A stretch of DNA of 64,000 bases, taken from the NCBI GenBank assembly GCA_903632075.3, contig CAHIKZ030000058.1, positions 6,224,501-6,288,500 of the forward strand, given 5' to 3'. The notes beneath the pieces are model-generated. The model was not told where the DNA came from, made no database searches, and was given only the letters and a program-made list of their open reading frames with translations. Within the stretch, counting starts at the first letter, position 1, and every line of letters starts with the position of its first letter. This DNA comes from Acanthosepion pharaonis. Taxonomy: Eukaryota; Mollusca; Cephalopoda; Sepiida; Sepiidae. A program made the position numbers and the translations under genes. Shown piece by piece: positions 44,016-55,700 of this stretch.

Positions 44016-46334
44016 ACATGTTTCCACTGTATATACTCATTGTATTAAAAGTAAAATTATACTGGATTAGTTCCCCCACTGACTCAATGAAACTATAAAA
44101 AGGCAGTATAAATTAAATTTGATTCTTTATGAGTATATCAAAGATTTTATGTATCAATTCAAGATGTATAAAAATTTTGCATCAGATGCAAAACAGATCT
44201 CCACACAAAAAGTAAATAAAGTTTTCCTCAATAATAATAATAATAATAAAATAAACTGTATTGAAACTGACTGGTAAGACAGACTTTTTATTTTATATTT
44301 GTCTGTGTTTTTAAACAAAAGAAATAAAAGTCACTTCTACAAATTCTCGTGCAATTGCTTCTCCATCCAAACATTTTTCCATTCATTTTTTCTTTATCCT
44401 GATGTTAGATTTTTAATTATGTGGTTACATGTATTTTAAAAATCTCTAATACTATACAATTTTTTTTTAATTACTTTCCTCAATATCAAAATATTTTATT
44501 TGCTGAACAATGATATGTGAAAGAAAAAATATAACAAATTAATTTTATTTAATATCTATGCAGGTCATACAGAAACCAATGTTTTTTTTTTTGGTGGTGG
44601 TGGTGGTGGTGGGGGGTTCAAACAAGTGTATTCTTTTATTCTTTTTAAGTAAATAGATTTTATATTGATGCACGTTTATTTAATTTAAATTAAAATTAAC
44701 TGGTAATAAAAACAAACTAATTTTGACTTTGAAATTTACTGGCAAAATGGAAAAATTACTTTTTATCACTGGTAAAAACAAACATTAATCTACAGACTGT
44801 ATTTAATAAAAGCAAAAAATAATGTTTTCTCATGCCAAAAGTGAAAATGCCAAAATGCTAACAATCTCCTCAAAATAATTACATGAATATGCTAAATGTC
44901 AAAGAGATTTTAATAAGTCAGTGGTTTTCATTAGTTTGGTATCAACTGTCATTAATAAAAGACTATAAAAATGCAAAAATGATTTCTATTCTCATGATGC
45001 CTTTAAATTGAGATGTGTTTACTGAACCAGAATTTATAAATCAATAGATATTGCAAAATGAAAAAACAAAAAAAAACAAATGTCTAATAAATTCAAATAA
45101 AAATGCTTATTATTGGTTAATCAATGCACATTTTCCACCAATGTAAAAACAGATTTACTTCATCAGTTGACAAAAAGCAATGAATATCGTCTTTCTTTTT
45201 TTTTTTTTTTTTATAAAAGAGACTTTCTGAGACCAAGAACTGAATACATGAAAAAGAAATGCAAATAATTGTGCTTTTTGGTATTAGAGGGTGTAACAAG
45301 AATAACAGAGAAAGGTTGACAGTAGTGATTAAAAGAAATATTTACTCTGAATTTTCATACCACTGATTAAGAGGAGGAACGACATATTTGAATACATGCT
45401 AAATATTTAAAATACTTCTGATGTTTACATTTTAAATTTACACAGTTGATGTACTTTGATATAAAATTAACAATTACTAAAAAATATATTTTCAAATACA
45501 AAATACAGAAAAATATATAAAGATAACTTTGTAAAGACATTTGGATGCTATTTAAAATTTATCATAAAATGTTATTTAAGAAGAAATGCACATTTATTAT
45601 ATTTCAGCAACTGTAGAGAAACTTTAAGAATGTTCCATTTGTACTTCACTAATGTACGATGTCATCACAGTTGTTATGAATAAATTAATCTTTTTACAAT
45701 GAAAATATGGTTAAAGTAAGTTCCTTTTATTCAACTAAATAAAAAAATACCTAAGCTGCATAATGAAGGTTTCACCTATACAGCCATTGCCAGAAAGTAC
45801 CACTGGATCAATTATTCTTAAGAGGAAGAAGTTTGACACCACCAATAACTTTCCTTAAACTAGTGCTCCATGGAAAATCTTTTCAAGAAGAACTGAAAAA
45901 TCATAAGCATAAGTAAATACAATGTTAACTCAAAAGGACATCTAAAATGATTTAAGAGAAGCTGTAACAACAATTATTAAAATAACTATTGGTAATGAAC
46001 TGTATAGGAATGGTTTAAAATCCCATACCCAAAAGAAAACACTTTTGTTAAAAAAAGTCCCTGGGATTTTCAAGTAAATTTTGCTTGTGAGCATTTAGAG
46101 AAAACTAATATATTTTAGGAAAATTTCCTTTGTTCAGACAAAATAATAATTGAACATTTTTGGTCACAACCCAAATTGTCATGATGGATATACCTATGAT
46201 CAGATAAACAGCATGATCATCAAAGTATTTTGGATTCTAATATATTCTCTTTGATGCAACATTTGGAGTTGGTTACATCTTTCAATATTTTAATGACTTA
46301 AAGCATATAGATTAATTGATTGATTCATTCATTC
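44016..46334. other. No recognised feature over 2.3 kb
   Basis: AT-rich DNA with an (AAT)n run at 44231-44249, a T9-(GGT)n run at 44582-44616 and a poly(T) run at 45195-45212. A 60-codon minus ORF at 45117-45299 contains the poly(T)-encoded Lys run. Confidence 0.55.
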
Positions 46335-46610
46335 ATTTTCTATGACTTGTCAACCCCTTGCAGGTTATTTACAGCCAGAAAAATATTTTTAGATTGTAAG
46401 AATCTCTTTTTTAGATAATAAAGATTTAGTGATACAAAATTTACTAATTAACCCATAGCTGGGAGGTTAAGAGGTGGATTCATACCTTTCCCAAGAATAT
46501 TTATGCTGATATGAATATAATGAACTCAACTGGAATTGGAACTTGGCTTTTCAATTAACAATTCTGAACCATTATCCATTACATTCCCTGCATATCCAAG
46601 CTGATATTCC
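46335..46610 (-). mobile_element. tRNA-SINE family E, near-complete
   Basis: On the minus strand the head is GCAGGGAATGTAATGGATAA (box A-like) and CCAAGTTCCAATTCCAGTTG (box B-like). The body has CTCCCAGCTATGGGTTAATT and the 3' end is AATAACCTGCAAGGGGTTGA. It matches 27022-27285 throughout. At 46601-46621, CAAGCTGATATTCCTGTCTA may be a trace of the 5S-derived part seen at 27283, but this is weak. Confidence 0.8.
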
Positions 46611-46918
46611 TGTCTAGCAGGTTTGATGTTGTTTACGAATGTTATGAAAATCATCTTTGAGTGGTAATTGAAAACCAGAGCTATGCATTTAGGTATTAAA
46701 ATATAAAATCAATGTGTCTGAATACGTTTTTCATACCATTACTTTGTTTATACTTTATTCCAGATTGTATAATGGAAAATGTGAATTTCTTTTAGTAATT
46801 GTTAATTTCATATCAAAAGACATTACCTATGTAAATTTAAAGGCAATATAAGCATTGAAAGCTCATTAAATATTTTGCAATTGTCCAAATAATTTTTTTG
46901 CCAAATGTTAAGAAGAGA
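46611..46918. other. No recognised feature
   Basis: AT-rich DNA. Confidence 0.5.
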
Positions 46919-47484
46919 CTATTTATTGGGGTTTCATTTCTAAATGCTTTTATTTTTAATAAGAGACAAATTGTACACATGAGAACTAGTTAGGACTTCA
47001 TTGAGACTTTGAGGTATTATGGTGGCTGTAGTCAGAATGGTAAGTTAGAATGAGTTGTTTTCGTGTAAGGAATATTGTGGTATGTTTGGGTCAGTAATCA
47101 TGGCTAGCTAAGTTTAAGACAAGACAGAGTGAAGACTAGCCTTCCCCTTGTCCCACATTTCTGTATCATTCAAAATAATATTACTTTCCTCAATTCATTG
47201 GGGTTTCATTTTTAAATATTGTTTATTTTTATTCCATCTACCAGACAAATTGTAGATATGAGAACTAGATAGGACTTTATAGAGACTTTAAGGTATATTG
47301 GCTGCAGTAAGAATGGTAAGTAAGAATGTGTTGTTTTGGTGTAAGGAATATTGTGGTATGTTTGGGTCAATAATTGTGGTTAGCTAAGTTTAATTATAAG
47401 ACAGAATAAGACCAGCCTTTCTTTATCCCCCCTTTTGGCCTTGTGCCACATTTTTGTATTTTACAAAATAAATATTACTTTCCT
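46919..47484 (+). repeat. Tandem duplication, 272-bp unit, two copies
   Basis: Copy 1 (46919-47190) and copy 2 (47191-47484) both start at TTGGGGTTTCATTT (46926 and 47198). Both contain GAGACTTTGAGGTAT..., AGAATGGTAAGT, GTGTAAGGAATATTGTGGTA and TGTTTGGGTCA.TAAT, and both end ATTACTTTCCT. Copy 2 carries an extra GGCCTTGTGCCACA piece that also occurs in the SINE K tail at 50302. Identity is good but not perfect, so the duplication is not recent. Function unknown. Confidence 0.88.
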
Positions 47485-47815
47485 GTATGGTACTTAAACT
47501 TGATGAATTTAAGTACACTACTAGATTTTACAGTTGAAATGGCTGCTAGATGTAACCATAAGTTCTATGCTAACAGTTTCTTCTATCATAACTTCTCGCT
47601 TGTGGAACTCTCTTCTAGCTTCTTGCTTCCTAGTCAACTGTGATCTTCAAAAATTTAAAAGCAATATCAATTGTTATCTATTGCCTTCTTAATTCTTGTT
47701 CTTTTATTGTTCCCTCTCCTTAATAGTGTTTTATTTGTCTCATATTCTCTCACACTCATTAACCACTTGCATCTTAGTGGCTTTATTGCCTTGCTTGGGG
47801 TTAAATGATTAAAAA
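47485..47815 (+). pseudogene. LINE family A 3' end
   Basis: The reading gives FTVEMAARCNHKFYANSFFY with SLVELSSSFLLPSQL (the LWNSLPASCFP block in a shifted frame) and LQKFKSNINCYLLPS-like sequence. The 3' UTR is CATCTTAGTGGCTTTATTGC then CTTGCTTGGGGTTAAATGA and A-rich tail (to ~47815). It begins exactly where copy 2 of the tandem duplication ends. The 66-codon ORF at 47443-47643 is a chimera of duplication and LINE. Confidence 0.85.
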
Positions 47816-48638
47816 AGAAAAATGTTGAATTAATTTTTAAAAACTTGAGTCTTCTGCGGTGACCTAATTAAAACACTGCATTAAAAACATAAAAAGTATG
47901 GTAAAAAAACTGAACAGTAAAAAAAAAACTAATGCAAAGTTAGTAGATACAGGTGTGCCTCTAACATGCAATATGAGTCAGAGATCAACATCAAGTGAAA
48001 GGTAATTAGACTGCAGGGTGGAAATGAGAAATTGTTTGCTTGCTAAATTCTATACAAACAGAATTGGACATTATTGAAACAAATAAATTACAAATAATTA
48101 AAATTACCACTGAAAAGGTGATTTTTCTAAATAAAATTAGTTAGATTTATTCTACTCTAAACTTGATTGGGGGCCCTAGGTAGAGCTTTGTGACCCTCAC
48201 TATCTTATCAACATTTGCTTTTTTTACCTACATAATTCTGGGGACTTATTTTTTCCTTCAAATCCTAATTCTGGGGACTTATTTTTACTCTGAATCCATA
48301 AATTTGTTTTGCTCATGCTTAGTCTCAAAAAAAACAAAAACATTATATAAAATTCACTGTTTTTTATCCATATGTTGAATGTGTTAAAATTATTCAACTT
48401 TTTAACAAAAAAAATCTCAAGTTGATGTTAAATTTGCTACACAACATTGTTGATTTATTTAAGATGGAATTATTTATTACGACATGTGTCTAATTTGTAT
48501 TTAGATACACTGTATTTATTTTTAATTTTTCTAATTGAATTGTTCATTTATATGGCATATGATATATTATTGTACATAATTAAGTTACAATAAAATTACT
48601 ACCTTATGAAAATTGTGATGTTGTAAAATGGGGCGGCT
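47816..48638. other. No recognised feature
   Basis: AT-rich DNA. Two near-identical short segments (AATTCTGGGGACTTATTTTT at 48234 and 48269) are 35 bases apart, a minor direct repeat. Confidence 0.55.
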
Positions 48639-48776
48639 CTGTATAATAGATTCAGTGGGGGCTCACCATAACTTCCAGTCACCCCACTGTCAATGTTAAA
48701 GCTCTGAACATTTTAACTATTACTCCTCTCAACCCCCAAAAGAACATATGGTTTGGGAGATTCATCTATTATACAG
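48639..48776. mobile_element. Possible MITE with 13-bp perfect inverted ends
   Basis: CTGTATAATAGAT (48639-48651) recurs inverted as ATCTATTATACAG (48764-48776). The intervening ~110 bases are GC-balanced (GTGGGGGCTCACCATAACTT...CACCCCACTG) in an AT-rich setting. No target-site duplication was confirmed and no second copy found. Confidence 0.45.
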
Positions 48777-50284
48777 CTCTATTTAATCAAGAAACATAAA
48801 CACATTTTTCAAAGAGCTATGATTTAAAAAAAAAAAAAAAAAAAAAAAAGAGACACTTTCCATGCTGATATTCCTTACACTACCAATACATCCTTTATAT
48901 TTTATTAGTAGGGTTAATATATGTCCATTAAATTGCTTATATCACCATTAAGTTGCTTAATTTGAATTACTCTTTAAAGAAACCAAATTAGCTTTAATAC
49001 ATACCTTTGAGTTTCAAATAGATTAACCAGGATGAATATATTTTTTGAGAAAAATCCACCTAGGACATCTTTATTCTAACCACCCCTTTTATTAAATATT
49101 CAGAAGATTTTTCCTACCTCTTAACTTAGACTGTAAGTATTTTAGTAGAGAGCATTTTGTTATTGAAAATTATAAAAAATTATAAAGAAAATTATTAAAA
49201 AATTCCATACACCCCTTTATTCCAACCACGCTATTTATTTGAAACTCTGACTACCATTCATTTGTAATTACTTACATTTCATAGAAATTTTCAGAAGTTT
49301 TATTCCTTCTTGGCTTCAGATTTCAACTCAAAAGTTGGACAATAAATATTAAAGTTATTAATAGAAAAATTGAGCATTCCTGAGAGGTAAAGGAGAAAAT
49401 GTATCAAGTTATGGAAGAGGTTGAAATATGACAGTTTTCTTTTAATTAGAATATAAAAAAGTGAGATATTATATGAATTATTTAGAATATACAATTGAGT
49501 CTACATTTAAAAATTACAATTTTCCATCAGCAATTCATTCAAATGAAAAAGAACATTAAAAAATTTTGTTATCATTTAACCTTCACTTGATGAAGGTCAA
49601 AGATTTGGTGATCAAATTGTGATGATTATAAAGTCGAAATAAATAACATTTCATAATAATACGGGATCAAAATGCTAAGTTTAAAAAGAATTTTTGCATT
49701 TCAAAAATCTTTTAATGCCTCTCCTCACTGTCACTGATCCAAGAGGTTTTTTTTTATATTTAAAGAGCAATCTGGATACTGTCTTTTCTGCATATCAAAT
49801 TAATGAATATTTCAATTATTTCAATTGCAGCTGCTTCAATTGTGCTCATCCCTTTTCAAAAACTTATATTTTGTAGTTGCATCATTATTAAAATAAGTTA
49901 TAATACAGCACATTTGTAGTTAATCATCTTGGAGTTGTTAAAGGCTAAAATAGCTGTTACTAGGATACTAATTAAAGTAAATTAAGACTTAGGCTTCTGC
50001 CTATTAATTTATACAATTTGATAATGATGCAGTTGGTCCCAATTTTTTAATTATTACCTAAATACCATGTTGGTTTCCAATCATGGTAGGAATGACTGCA
50101 AAAACACCCTCCTCCTAAATTTATAGGCAAATCACCAGATTGTTCTTCTTTCTTGTCTTGAAGTCAGAATGTTACAGTCACTTGACTGTATCCCTTTTTC
50201 ATGTTAACACCATTATTACGTTGTGAACTTTTTGTCTTGTTACTGTTGCTTTGGCTACTTTTGTCTTACATTGATTTTCTTTTT
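48777..50284. other. No gene recognised
   Basis: A poly(A) run of ~26 lies at 48824-48849. A CTTGATGAAGGTC...GTCGAAATAAATAA pair at 49587-49645 resembles the ends of Penelope-like elements. The rest is AT-rich. Confidence 0.45.
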
Positions 50285-50402
50285 CCTTAGATGTGGCACA
50301 AGGCCGAAAGTATGGGACACCCAGTGAGGATTGAACTCACTATTCAGTTGTAACTGTTTTAGACAAGCTTGCTAACCATTACACCACGCCGAGGTGCCCA
50401 AC
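50285..50402 (-). mobile_element. tRNA-derived SINE family K
   Basis: On the minus strand GGGCACCTCGGCGTGGTGTA then ATGGTTAGCAAGC gives a clear D-arm/box A (TGGTGTAATGG). GTGAG-TTCAATC-CTCAC is a perfect 5-bp T-stem with 7-base loop and box B. The tail is TGGGTGTCCCATACTTTCGG then CCTTGTGCCACATCTAAGGA and an AAAAAG-rich end. The anticodon arm does not fold properly and a non-tRNA tail follows, so it is a SINE rather than a tRNA gene. A fragment of the same family is at 888-950. Confidence 0.82.
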
Positions 50403-50805
50403 TTTTGTCTTACATATATTGTTTGTTTAGTATTATTTTTACCCTGTTCTTTCCTTTCTTTTGTTGTTGTCTATTGGACACTTTGTCAACTCCATTTGTA
50501 GGGCATTTTGATAATTGCACTTAATCATGGACAATTACTCTATTATACTAGCATAGTGCCCATAAAAAATAACAGAATTATTTATATATAGATCAGCACT
50601 TACACTTAGGAGCACAGTGTTGCTACTTAGATCTCAGCTTAAAATCAGAGTGTTGTATTTGTTCACTCTGTGAAAAGTGTTTTATATATAACTGAAAAAA
50701 TATTTCGTAAAAAATAGAGTTCCCCACTTGCTTTTTCTAACATGTGCAAATAGTTTGGTTGCTTGGTTTTGTGTACCTTCATATGCCAAAAACTACAGGA
50801 GAGTC
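50403..50805. other. No gene; shared 18-base motif
   Basis: CACTCTGTGAAAAGTGTT at 50664-50681 is the exact reverse complement of the core of the tandem array at 35888-35905. Otherwise AT-rich. Confidence 0.6.
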
Positions 50806-50812
50806 CTACATA

Positions 50813-50884
<72 letters not shown>
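50806..50884. repeat. (TA)n microsatellite
   Basis: A long TA tract with TATGTA/TACATA interruptions at its left end. The Tyr-Ile ORFs on both strands derive from it. Confidence 0.95.
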
Positions 50885-50889
<5 letters not shown>

Positions 50890-51003
50890 GTGTGTATTGG
50901 TCTACTTTTGTATTGAGTCCTTTTTTAAACTGAATGTTATGAACATTGGAATTGGATTCTATTCAATCTCATTTCACATGGAGATATATGGTCTGTTTTT
51001 CAT

Positions 51004-51007
<4 letters not shown>

Positions 51008-51074
<67 letters not shown>
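51008..51074. repeat. (TA)n-(GA)n microsatellite
   Basis: About 21 TA units run into about 12 GA units. Confidence 0.95.
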
Positions 51075-51694
51075 TCTTTTTTAGAAAATGATATATTAAA
51101 CATATTGTAAAAATATTACTTTTCTTGTGGATTCAATTTTGGATCACTAAAACAATAATTATATTTCATAAATTTCTTTAATGCAATAATATTTTTCAGA
51201 AGAAATAAAATTAGGAAATAACTTCTAATAAATAGAATAGTGTTATCACTAACTGAAATAATTTTGAGTGCCTTGGTTACTAATAAGTTACTAATAAGGC
51301 TGAAAATCCAGATATTCTAATTATACAAATCAATAGTATAAAAGTGCAAAGTGAGAGGAAATATTTTTTATAAAAATTTGAAAGCTGATTTAACATCATA
51401 GAATCAAATTCCATTTTAAATAATTCAATAACTTTTGAAATGATCAAGAAGGTTTCATGAAGTTGAAGCACCACTCCTCAGAATGTGTTAATTTCACATG
51501 CTTTAATTTTATTACACTGGAAATCATATTAAAGCAATTAAAAAGCCCTTCATTAACAAGTTGGCTGACATTTTTGATCATTATTTTTCTTCCACTCTTT
51601 TTTGAACAAGTTATACTAGCAAATGTGAAAACAGATTTCATAAAACAATTAAAAAACAAAAAAAGACATTTACATATTTAATACATTCATGTGG

Positions 51695-51726
<32 letters not shown>

Positions 51727-52919
51727 AATAAAGTATCATAAAAATGTTCTCTCTATTCTGACTGATAAATACAAACGTTTTTTTTTAATTTGCATTTAAG
51801 ACATCTCTAAACACCTCTAACCATCTAAGGCATAACATTAAAAAACTACAGTGAAAACATATATAATTAAAACAAAAACTGTTTTCCAATATTTTTGTGA
51901 TCATATATATAAAGTTCGAAGTTTGTGTGAATGTGTTCATTAAAATCCTGACAATTAATTCAATATATAAAGTTAATTGTGTGTGTGTTGTGTGCAAATA
52001 TTGCATAAAACATTGGCATCACATAAATATAGTTTTATCATTTATATCTATCAGCATGTATCTTATATCTTGCTCAACTTAGTGGATCTTGGTTAATTCA
52101 CATAAGTAATTTGTATATTTAGCTTAAAATATTTTTTTAAAATAACTGTTTTGTTATTCATTTCCAATCTGAGCTTTTGTGGTCATTATAAATTAGTAGT
52201 TTCATTGATGGCTTTTAGAGTTAATTGCTTAGTTATTTAAATACAACTATTTTCTAGCTTGAAAATGGTAACCACCTTAGCATTTAGATCACAGTTTGTA
52301 AGAAATGATAGTAAGCAATGTTGACATGTTTTGATAGTATATTTTAAAAATCTAACCAATACTATAAATTATATTATAACATGCTGTATATGAAATAGAT
52401 GAGGACCTGAACATTTCAACCTATTTGCTTTAATTTTGACAATATTACTCATACCATTTTATGACAGGTACAAATCTCAAAGAAATGGCTGCATAGCACA
52501 AAGGAACAAAGGAAAAAGAACTGGCCTCTATAATGCTCGGTATCATCAATTGTGATAAAATAAAACAAAAAAAAAGATTATGCTTTTTGCCAAATGTTAT
52601 GCAATCATTTAGTTATCAAGTTTCTATTATGATAATTTTCAAGAAAATATATTTCTGCTGTTGTACATCTTTCATAGAAAGCCTCTCATTCCATTTATTT
52701 ACTTTTGGGAGAAGCAATTTGATTTAAAGAGAATAAATCTTGACATTAGGAGAGATTCAAATAATCTTTAAGTGTGCAATTGCTATAAATATAAAGGAGC
52801 AAAGTTCTAAGTAATTTTTATTTGTAGACAAGTCTAAGAAAATATTTTTAAACATAACAATTTAAACTGGTTTCATATTTATTTTTCAAGCAGATCAGAA
52901 ACCATAATTTTTTTCTAGC
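51075..52919. other. No recognised feature over 1.8 kb
   Basis: AT-rich DNA with one (TA)n tract at 51697-51722. Overlapping ORFs on opposite strands at 51444-51681 (71-74 codons) show no motif. Confidence 0.55.
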
Positions 52920-53095
52920 CACTGTCCATTATTTACATTTGGATTAATGTCCTCATTACATGCGTTGATATTACAATTTTCCAGCTATTGTGCCCTTTCT
53001 CTTCATGTGTCTGTCGATCTGGAGTGCCTTCAGAGAATTGAACCCTTTATTTAATCTACAGATTGTTCCCATTCTGTTGGCCATATCTAGGGATA
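52920..53095 (-). mobile_element. SINE family G, 5'-truncated inverted partner
   Basis: On the minus strand TAAATAAAGGGTTCAATTCT, GGCACTCCAGATCGACAGAC, ATGAGGACATTAATCCAAAT and GTAAATAATGG are the SINE G body and tail. The hairpin motif is degraded. It is head-to-head with the copy at 53105. Confidence 0.7.
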
Positions 53096-53104
53096 TCTCC
53101 TTTT

Positions 53105-53393
53105 TGTTTGTATGGCTCAGTTACTGACAAGACGCAAAGAGTGTGAGTTCAATACCCGGTTAAGGCAGTGGAGAACTTTCAGAGTGAAAATTAACAGGAG
53201 ATAACTGATAGCTGACATCCATCAAACATGGCACGTAGAACTAGAAGAGTCTACCCCAGTGAACGAAATAAAGGGTTCAGTTCGACATTCCAACCACCTG
53301 AAGAAGACTGTAGCGTACAACGGCTGAAACATTGTGATAAATATGGCGACAAAGATGAGGACAATAGTCCAAATAATGTAAATAAGGCTCAGT
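53105..53393 (+). mobile_element. SINE family G, full-length-like
   Basis: Head: TATGGCTCAGTTACTGACAA (box A-like) and GTGTGAGTTCAATACCCGG (box B-like, ~53139). The body contains GGCACGTAGAACTAGAAGAG, AAAGGGTTCAGTTCGACATT and the motif CTGAAGA, A, GACTG, TAGCGTACAA, CGGCT, GAAAC (53298-53330). It ends CCAAATAATGTAAATAA. The 71-codon ORF at 53228-53443 is a reading of the SINE. Confidence 0.82.
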
Positions 53394-53719
53394 TATTGCT
53401 TACACTGTTTCTACTGACTCAGTGTCTGTACTACCCAGCCTAGGGACTGAACTCAAAATTACTATGCCATCAAATTCATGAACCAATGCTTTAATCTACT
53501 TAGCTATTTCCCCTTGGGATAATCTTGAACCTAGAATGTGGAGCCTTTAGCCTAATATTCTTACTGCCTGCCTGCTGCTGCTGTTATGCTTGACCTTCTT
53601 CACTGTCATTTCAAGGAATTGAGATTGCTAATCAGAACATTTTGAACTTTAAATCATTGTTTCACAGATATGAATAGACATATATAGACAGAGATATATG
53701 ACTTTCTTATTTAAAAAAA
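53394..53719. other. No recognised feature
   Basis: A GC-balanced stretch (53410-53600) without ORF or repeat match, then AT-rich DNA. Confidence 0.45.
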
Positions 53720-53775
53720 AATGACATGTCCCTTCAGAACATAGGCGATCATGACTATCCAAATTTTACTTTGCT
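53720..53775 (-). mobile_element. RTE-like LINE (family D) terminal fragment
   Basis: ACATGTCCCTTCAGAACATA then GGCGATCATGAC is the reverse complement of the RAMIAYVLKGH codons at the end of family D. Only ~16 codons are left. Confidence 0.6.
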
Positions 53776-53995
53776 TTTATTATCTGTGAATTGCCATGAC
53801 TTTTTCAGAAAGACAGTGGATTGGCTTCCTACTGTCTTCTCCAGCATTTTGAATTCAGAGTAGTTCTTTTTCTTAATTGGCTACTATTCAAGGCCAGAGA
53901 TCCCAGCCTACTCAACTATTTAATCCATACCTGGAGGAGAAATGATGGATTTATGCTTTTCCCAAGAGCATTAGTGCAAAGTTAATTCAACATAT
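53776..53995 (-). mobile_element. tRNA-SINE family E, body fragment
   Basis: GAATTCAGAGTAGTTCTTTT, CCTACTCAACTATTTAATCC and ATACCTGGAGGAGAAATGAT match the other copies. The left extension (TTATTATCTGTGAATTGCC...GACTTTTTCAGAAAGACAGT) matches only the copy at 63330-63625, which defines a subfamily. Confidence 0.7.
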
Positions 53996-54116
53996 ATTTG
54001 TATATATGTATGTGTACATGTAGATACCATTTTTCAGTTGATAGTAAAGTTTTATTTTTCTTACTATTTTACCCTTATATAAAATGATGGCATTTTAAAT
54101 ATATTCTTCTCAAATA

Positions 54117-54166
54117 TTATTATTATTATTATTATTATTACTATTATTATTACTATTATTATTACT
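54117..54166. repeat. (ATT)n microsatellite
   Basis: ATT repeats with a few ACT interruptions. Confidence 0.9.
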
Positions 54167-54327
54167 GAACTCAGTTCTTTTCACCTACTGCCTTTGTAAA
54201 TATCTTGAAAGAGTCTGCCATTGGTATAGCAAAGACACTGCCACTTGGTTTCACTAATGCAAGAGTGTTGACTTTGACACATCAAAATTTTTTTATATAT
54301 ATTAAAAATGAAAAGCAATTAAGAATT

Positions 54328-54450
54328 ATTTTTTATCATTTCACCTAAAGTAAGGCAATGAAATCCCTAAGACACAAGGGTTACTGAGCGTGAGAGAACA
54401 TGAGAAAAAGAAAACATTATTAAGGAGAGAGATGAAGAAAGTGGAAAGGG
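54328..54450 (-). mobile_element. LINE family A 3' UTR
   Basis: TTTTATCATTTCACCTAAAG, TAAGGCAATGAAATCCCTAA and GGTTACTGAGCGTGAGAGAA form the reverse complement of the family A end. No coding part remains. The 62-codon ORF at 54390-54578 is not supported. Confidence 0.8.
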
Positions 54451-54856
54451 CACTGAGTTCATCTGTACTCTGTTTTGTTTCCACTTTCTTTGTCAATAAC
54501 TATTATACTAACTCCATATCTATTATTAAAATGTTAAAAAGTTCAGTTTTGACTAAAATGAGAGTACAGTCCATATAATCATAAGTGTGAATCCAATAAT
54601 TACAGGAAAAAATGCCCTGTAATATTCATCTTGTTCTATTATAAAAATTAATGATATCTGGCAGAATAGAGAGAGAGAGAGATAGAATGAAAAAAAAGGA
54701 TCAACCTTAAAATATGAAATATTAATTTAAAAATACATGCAAAATAACTCAGTATCTTTGGATTGAAACTTTTAACATTTGACAAAATTTCAAGTCACCC
54801 GTTCAAATTCTGACCAATTTTAGATCTTTTCCTTTTTATTTATCTTTATTATTAAA

Positions 54857-54906
<50 letters not shown>

Positions 54907-55172
54907 GCTCCTTTTTTTACTTTATGTAAATTTAGCAAACATTTTATAAAATCAATTATGTTCATAAATAAAGTGTTTTAAATTCAACATTTATTTGAAA
55001 TGTGCTTTTATGCTAGACTTGTTACTTGTTCTTAACATCAATCTTGCAAGCAATCAACACATAACCCAACCAACATTGATGAATAATCTTAAAACTGCTT
55101 CATAACAGTTTTATTTAGAGCTACAATTAAATTTACTGAAGAAAATGGGCTCGAGATAATTCAATAACAGAA

Positions 55173-55218
<46 letters not shown>

Positions 55219-55417
55219 CATAAATGAAATAATGATAGTAATGCCACCTACTGATATACATAATATTATATAATTCAGTTCATGTGAGTAGAAGTTCTGT
55301 CAATAAAGTGCCCAATAGTAATCAAGAGTAATAATTGTCCAAGTCCTGATGAAGGAAAAATCATGAAACTCTGGTTCAACCTCCAATAAATATTGTGAAC
55401 TTATATTACTTCTAATT

Positions 55418-55466
<49 letters not shown>

Positions 55467-55528
55467 TACATACATACATTTGTAACCCAGGGTTTCACAC
55501 TCGTGGGATCGTCAGTCAAACTCTCTCT

Positions 55529-55588
<60 letters not shown>

Positions 55589-55604
55589 GCACAAAAAAAG
55601 AGTG
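54451..55604. repeat. AT-rich DNA with TA/TG/CATA microsatellites
   Basis: (GA)n at 54667-54682, (TA)n at 54858-54904, (TG)n at 55171-55217, (TA)n(CA)n(CATA)n at 55420-55480 and (CATA)n(TA)n at 55527-55585. CTGATGAAGGAAAAATCATG followed by AAAC at 55346-55369 fits the pattern of Penelope-like ends, and is followed by AATAAATATTGTGAAC. Confidence 0.8.
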
Positions 55605-55700
55605 TTACAGAGATCTTGGCCCAACTAAGAAGGGATTAAAATATTTTCTGATGCTTGGTTAGATTTTGGGAGGTGTACACGTTGAAAAAATTTCAGCTCT
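55605..55700 (+). repeat. Dispersed repeat family I, copy 2
   Basis: CTTGGCCCAACTAAGAAGGG ... TCTGATGCTTGGTTAGATTT then TGGGAGGTGTACACGTTGA follows the order of 57715-57815. Moderately diverged. Confidence 0.55.

Noticed and set aside
50285..50402. Functional tRNA gene
   Set aside because: T-arm and box A/B are good, but the anticodon arm does not fold and a SINE tail follows.
53228..53443. Similar small proteins (MARRTRRVY..., MACGTRTVY..., MAHGTRTIY...) at 53228, 10593 and 61791 as a conserved gene family
   Set aside because: All three lie in SINE G copies; the peptides are similar because the DNA is, and the reading does not extend over the SINE as a coding unit.
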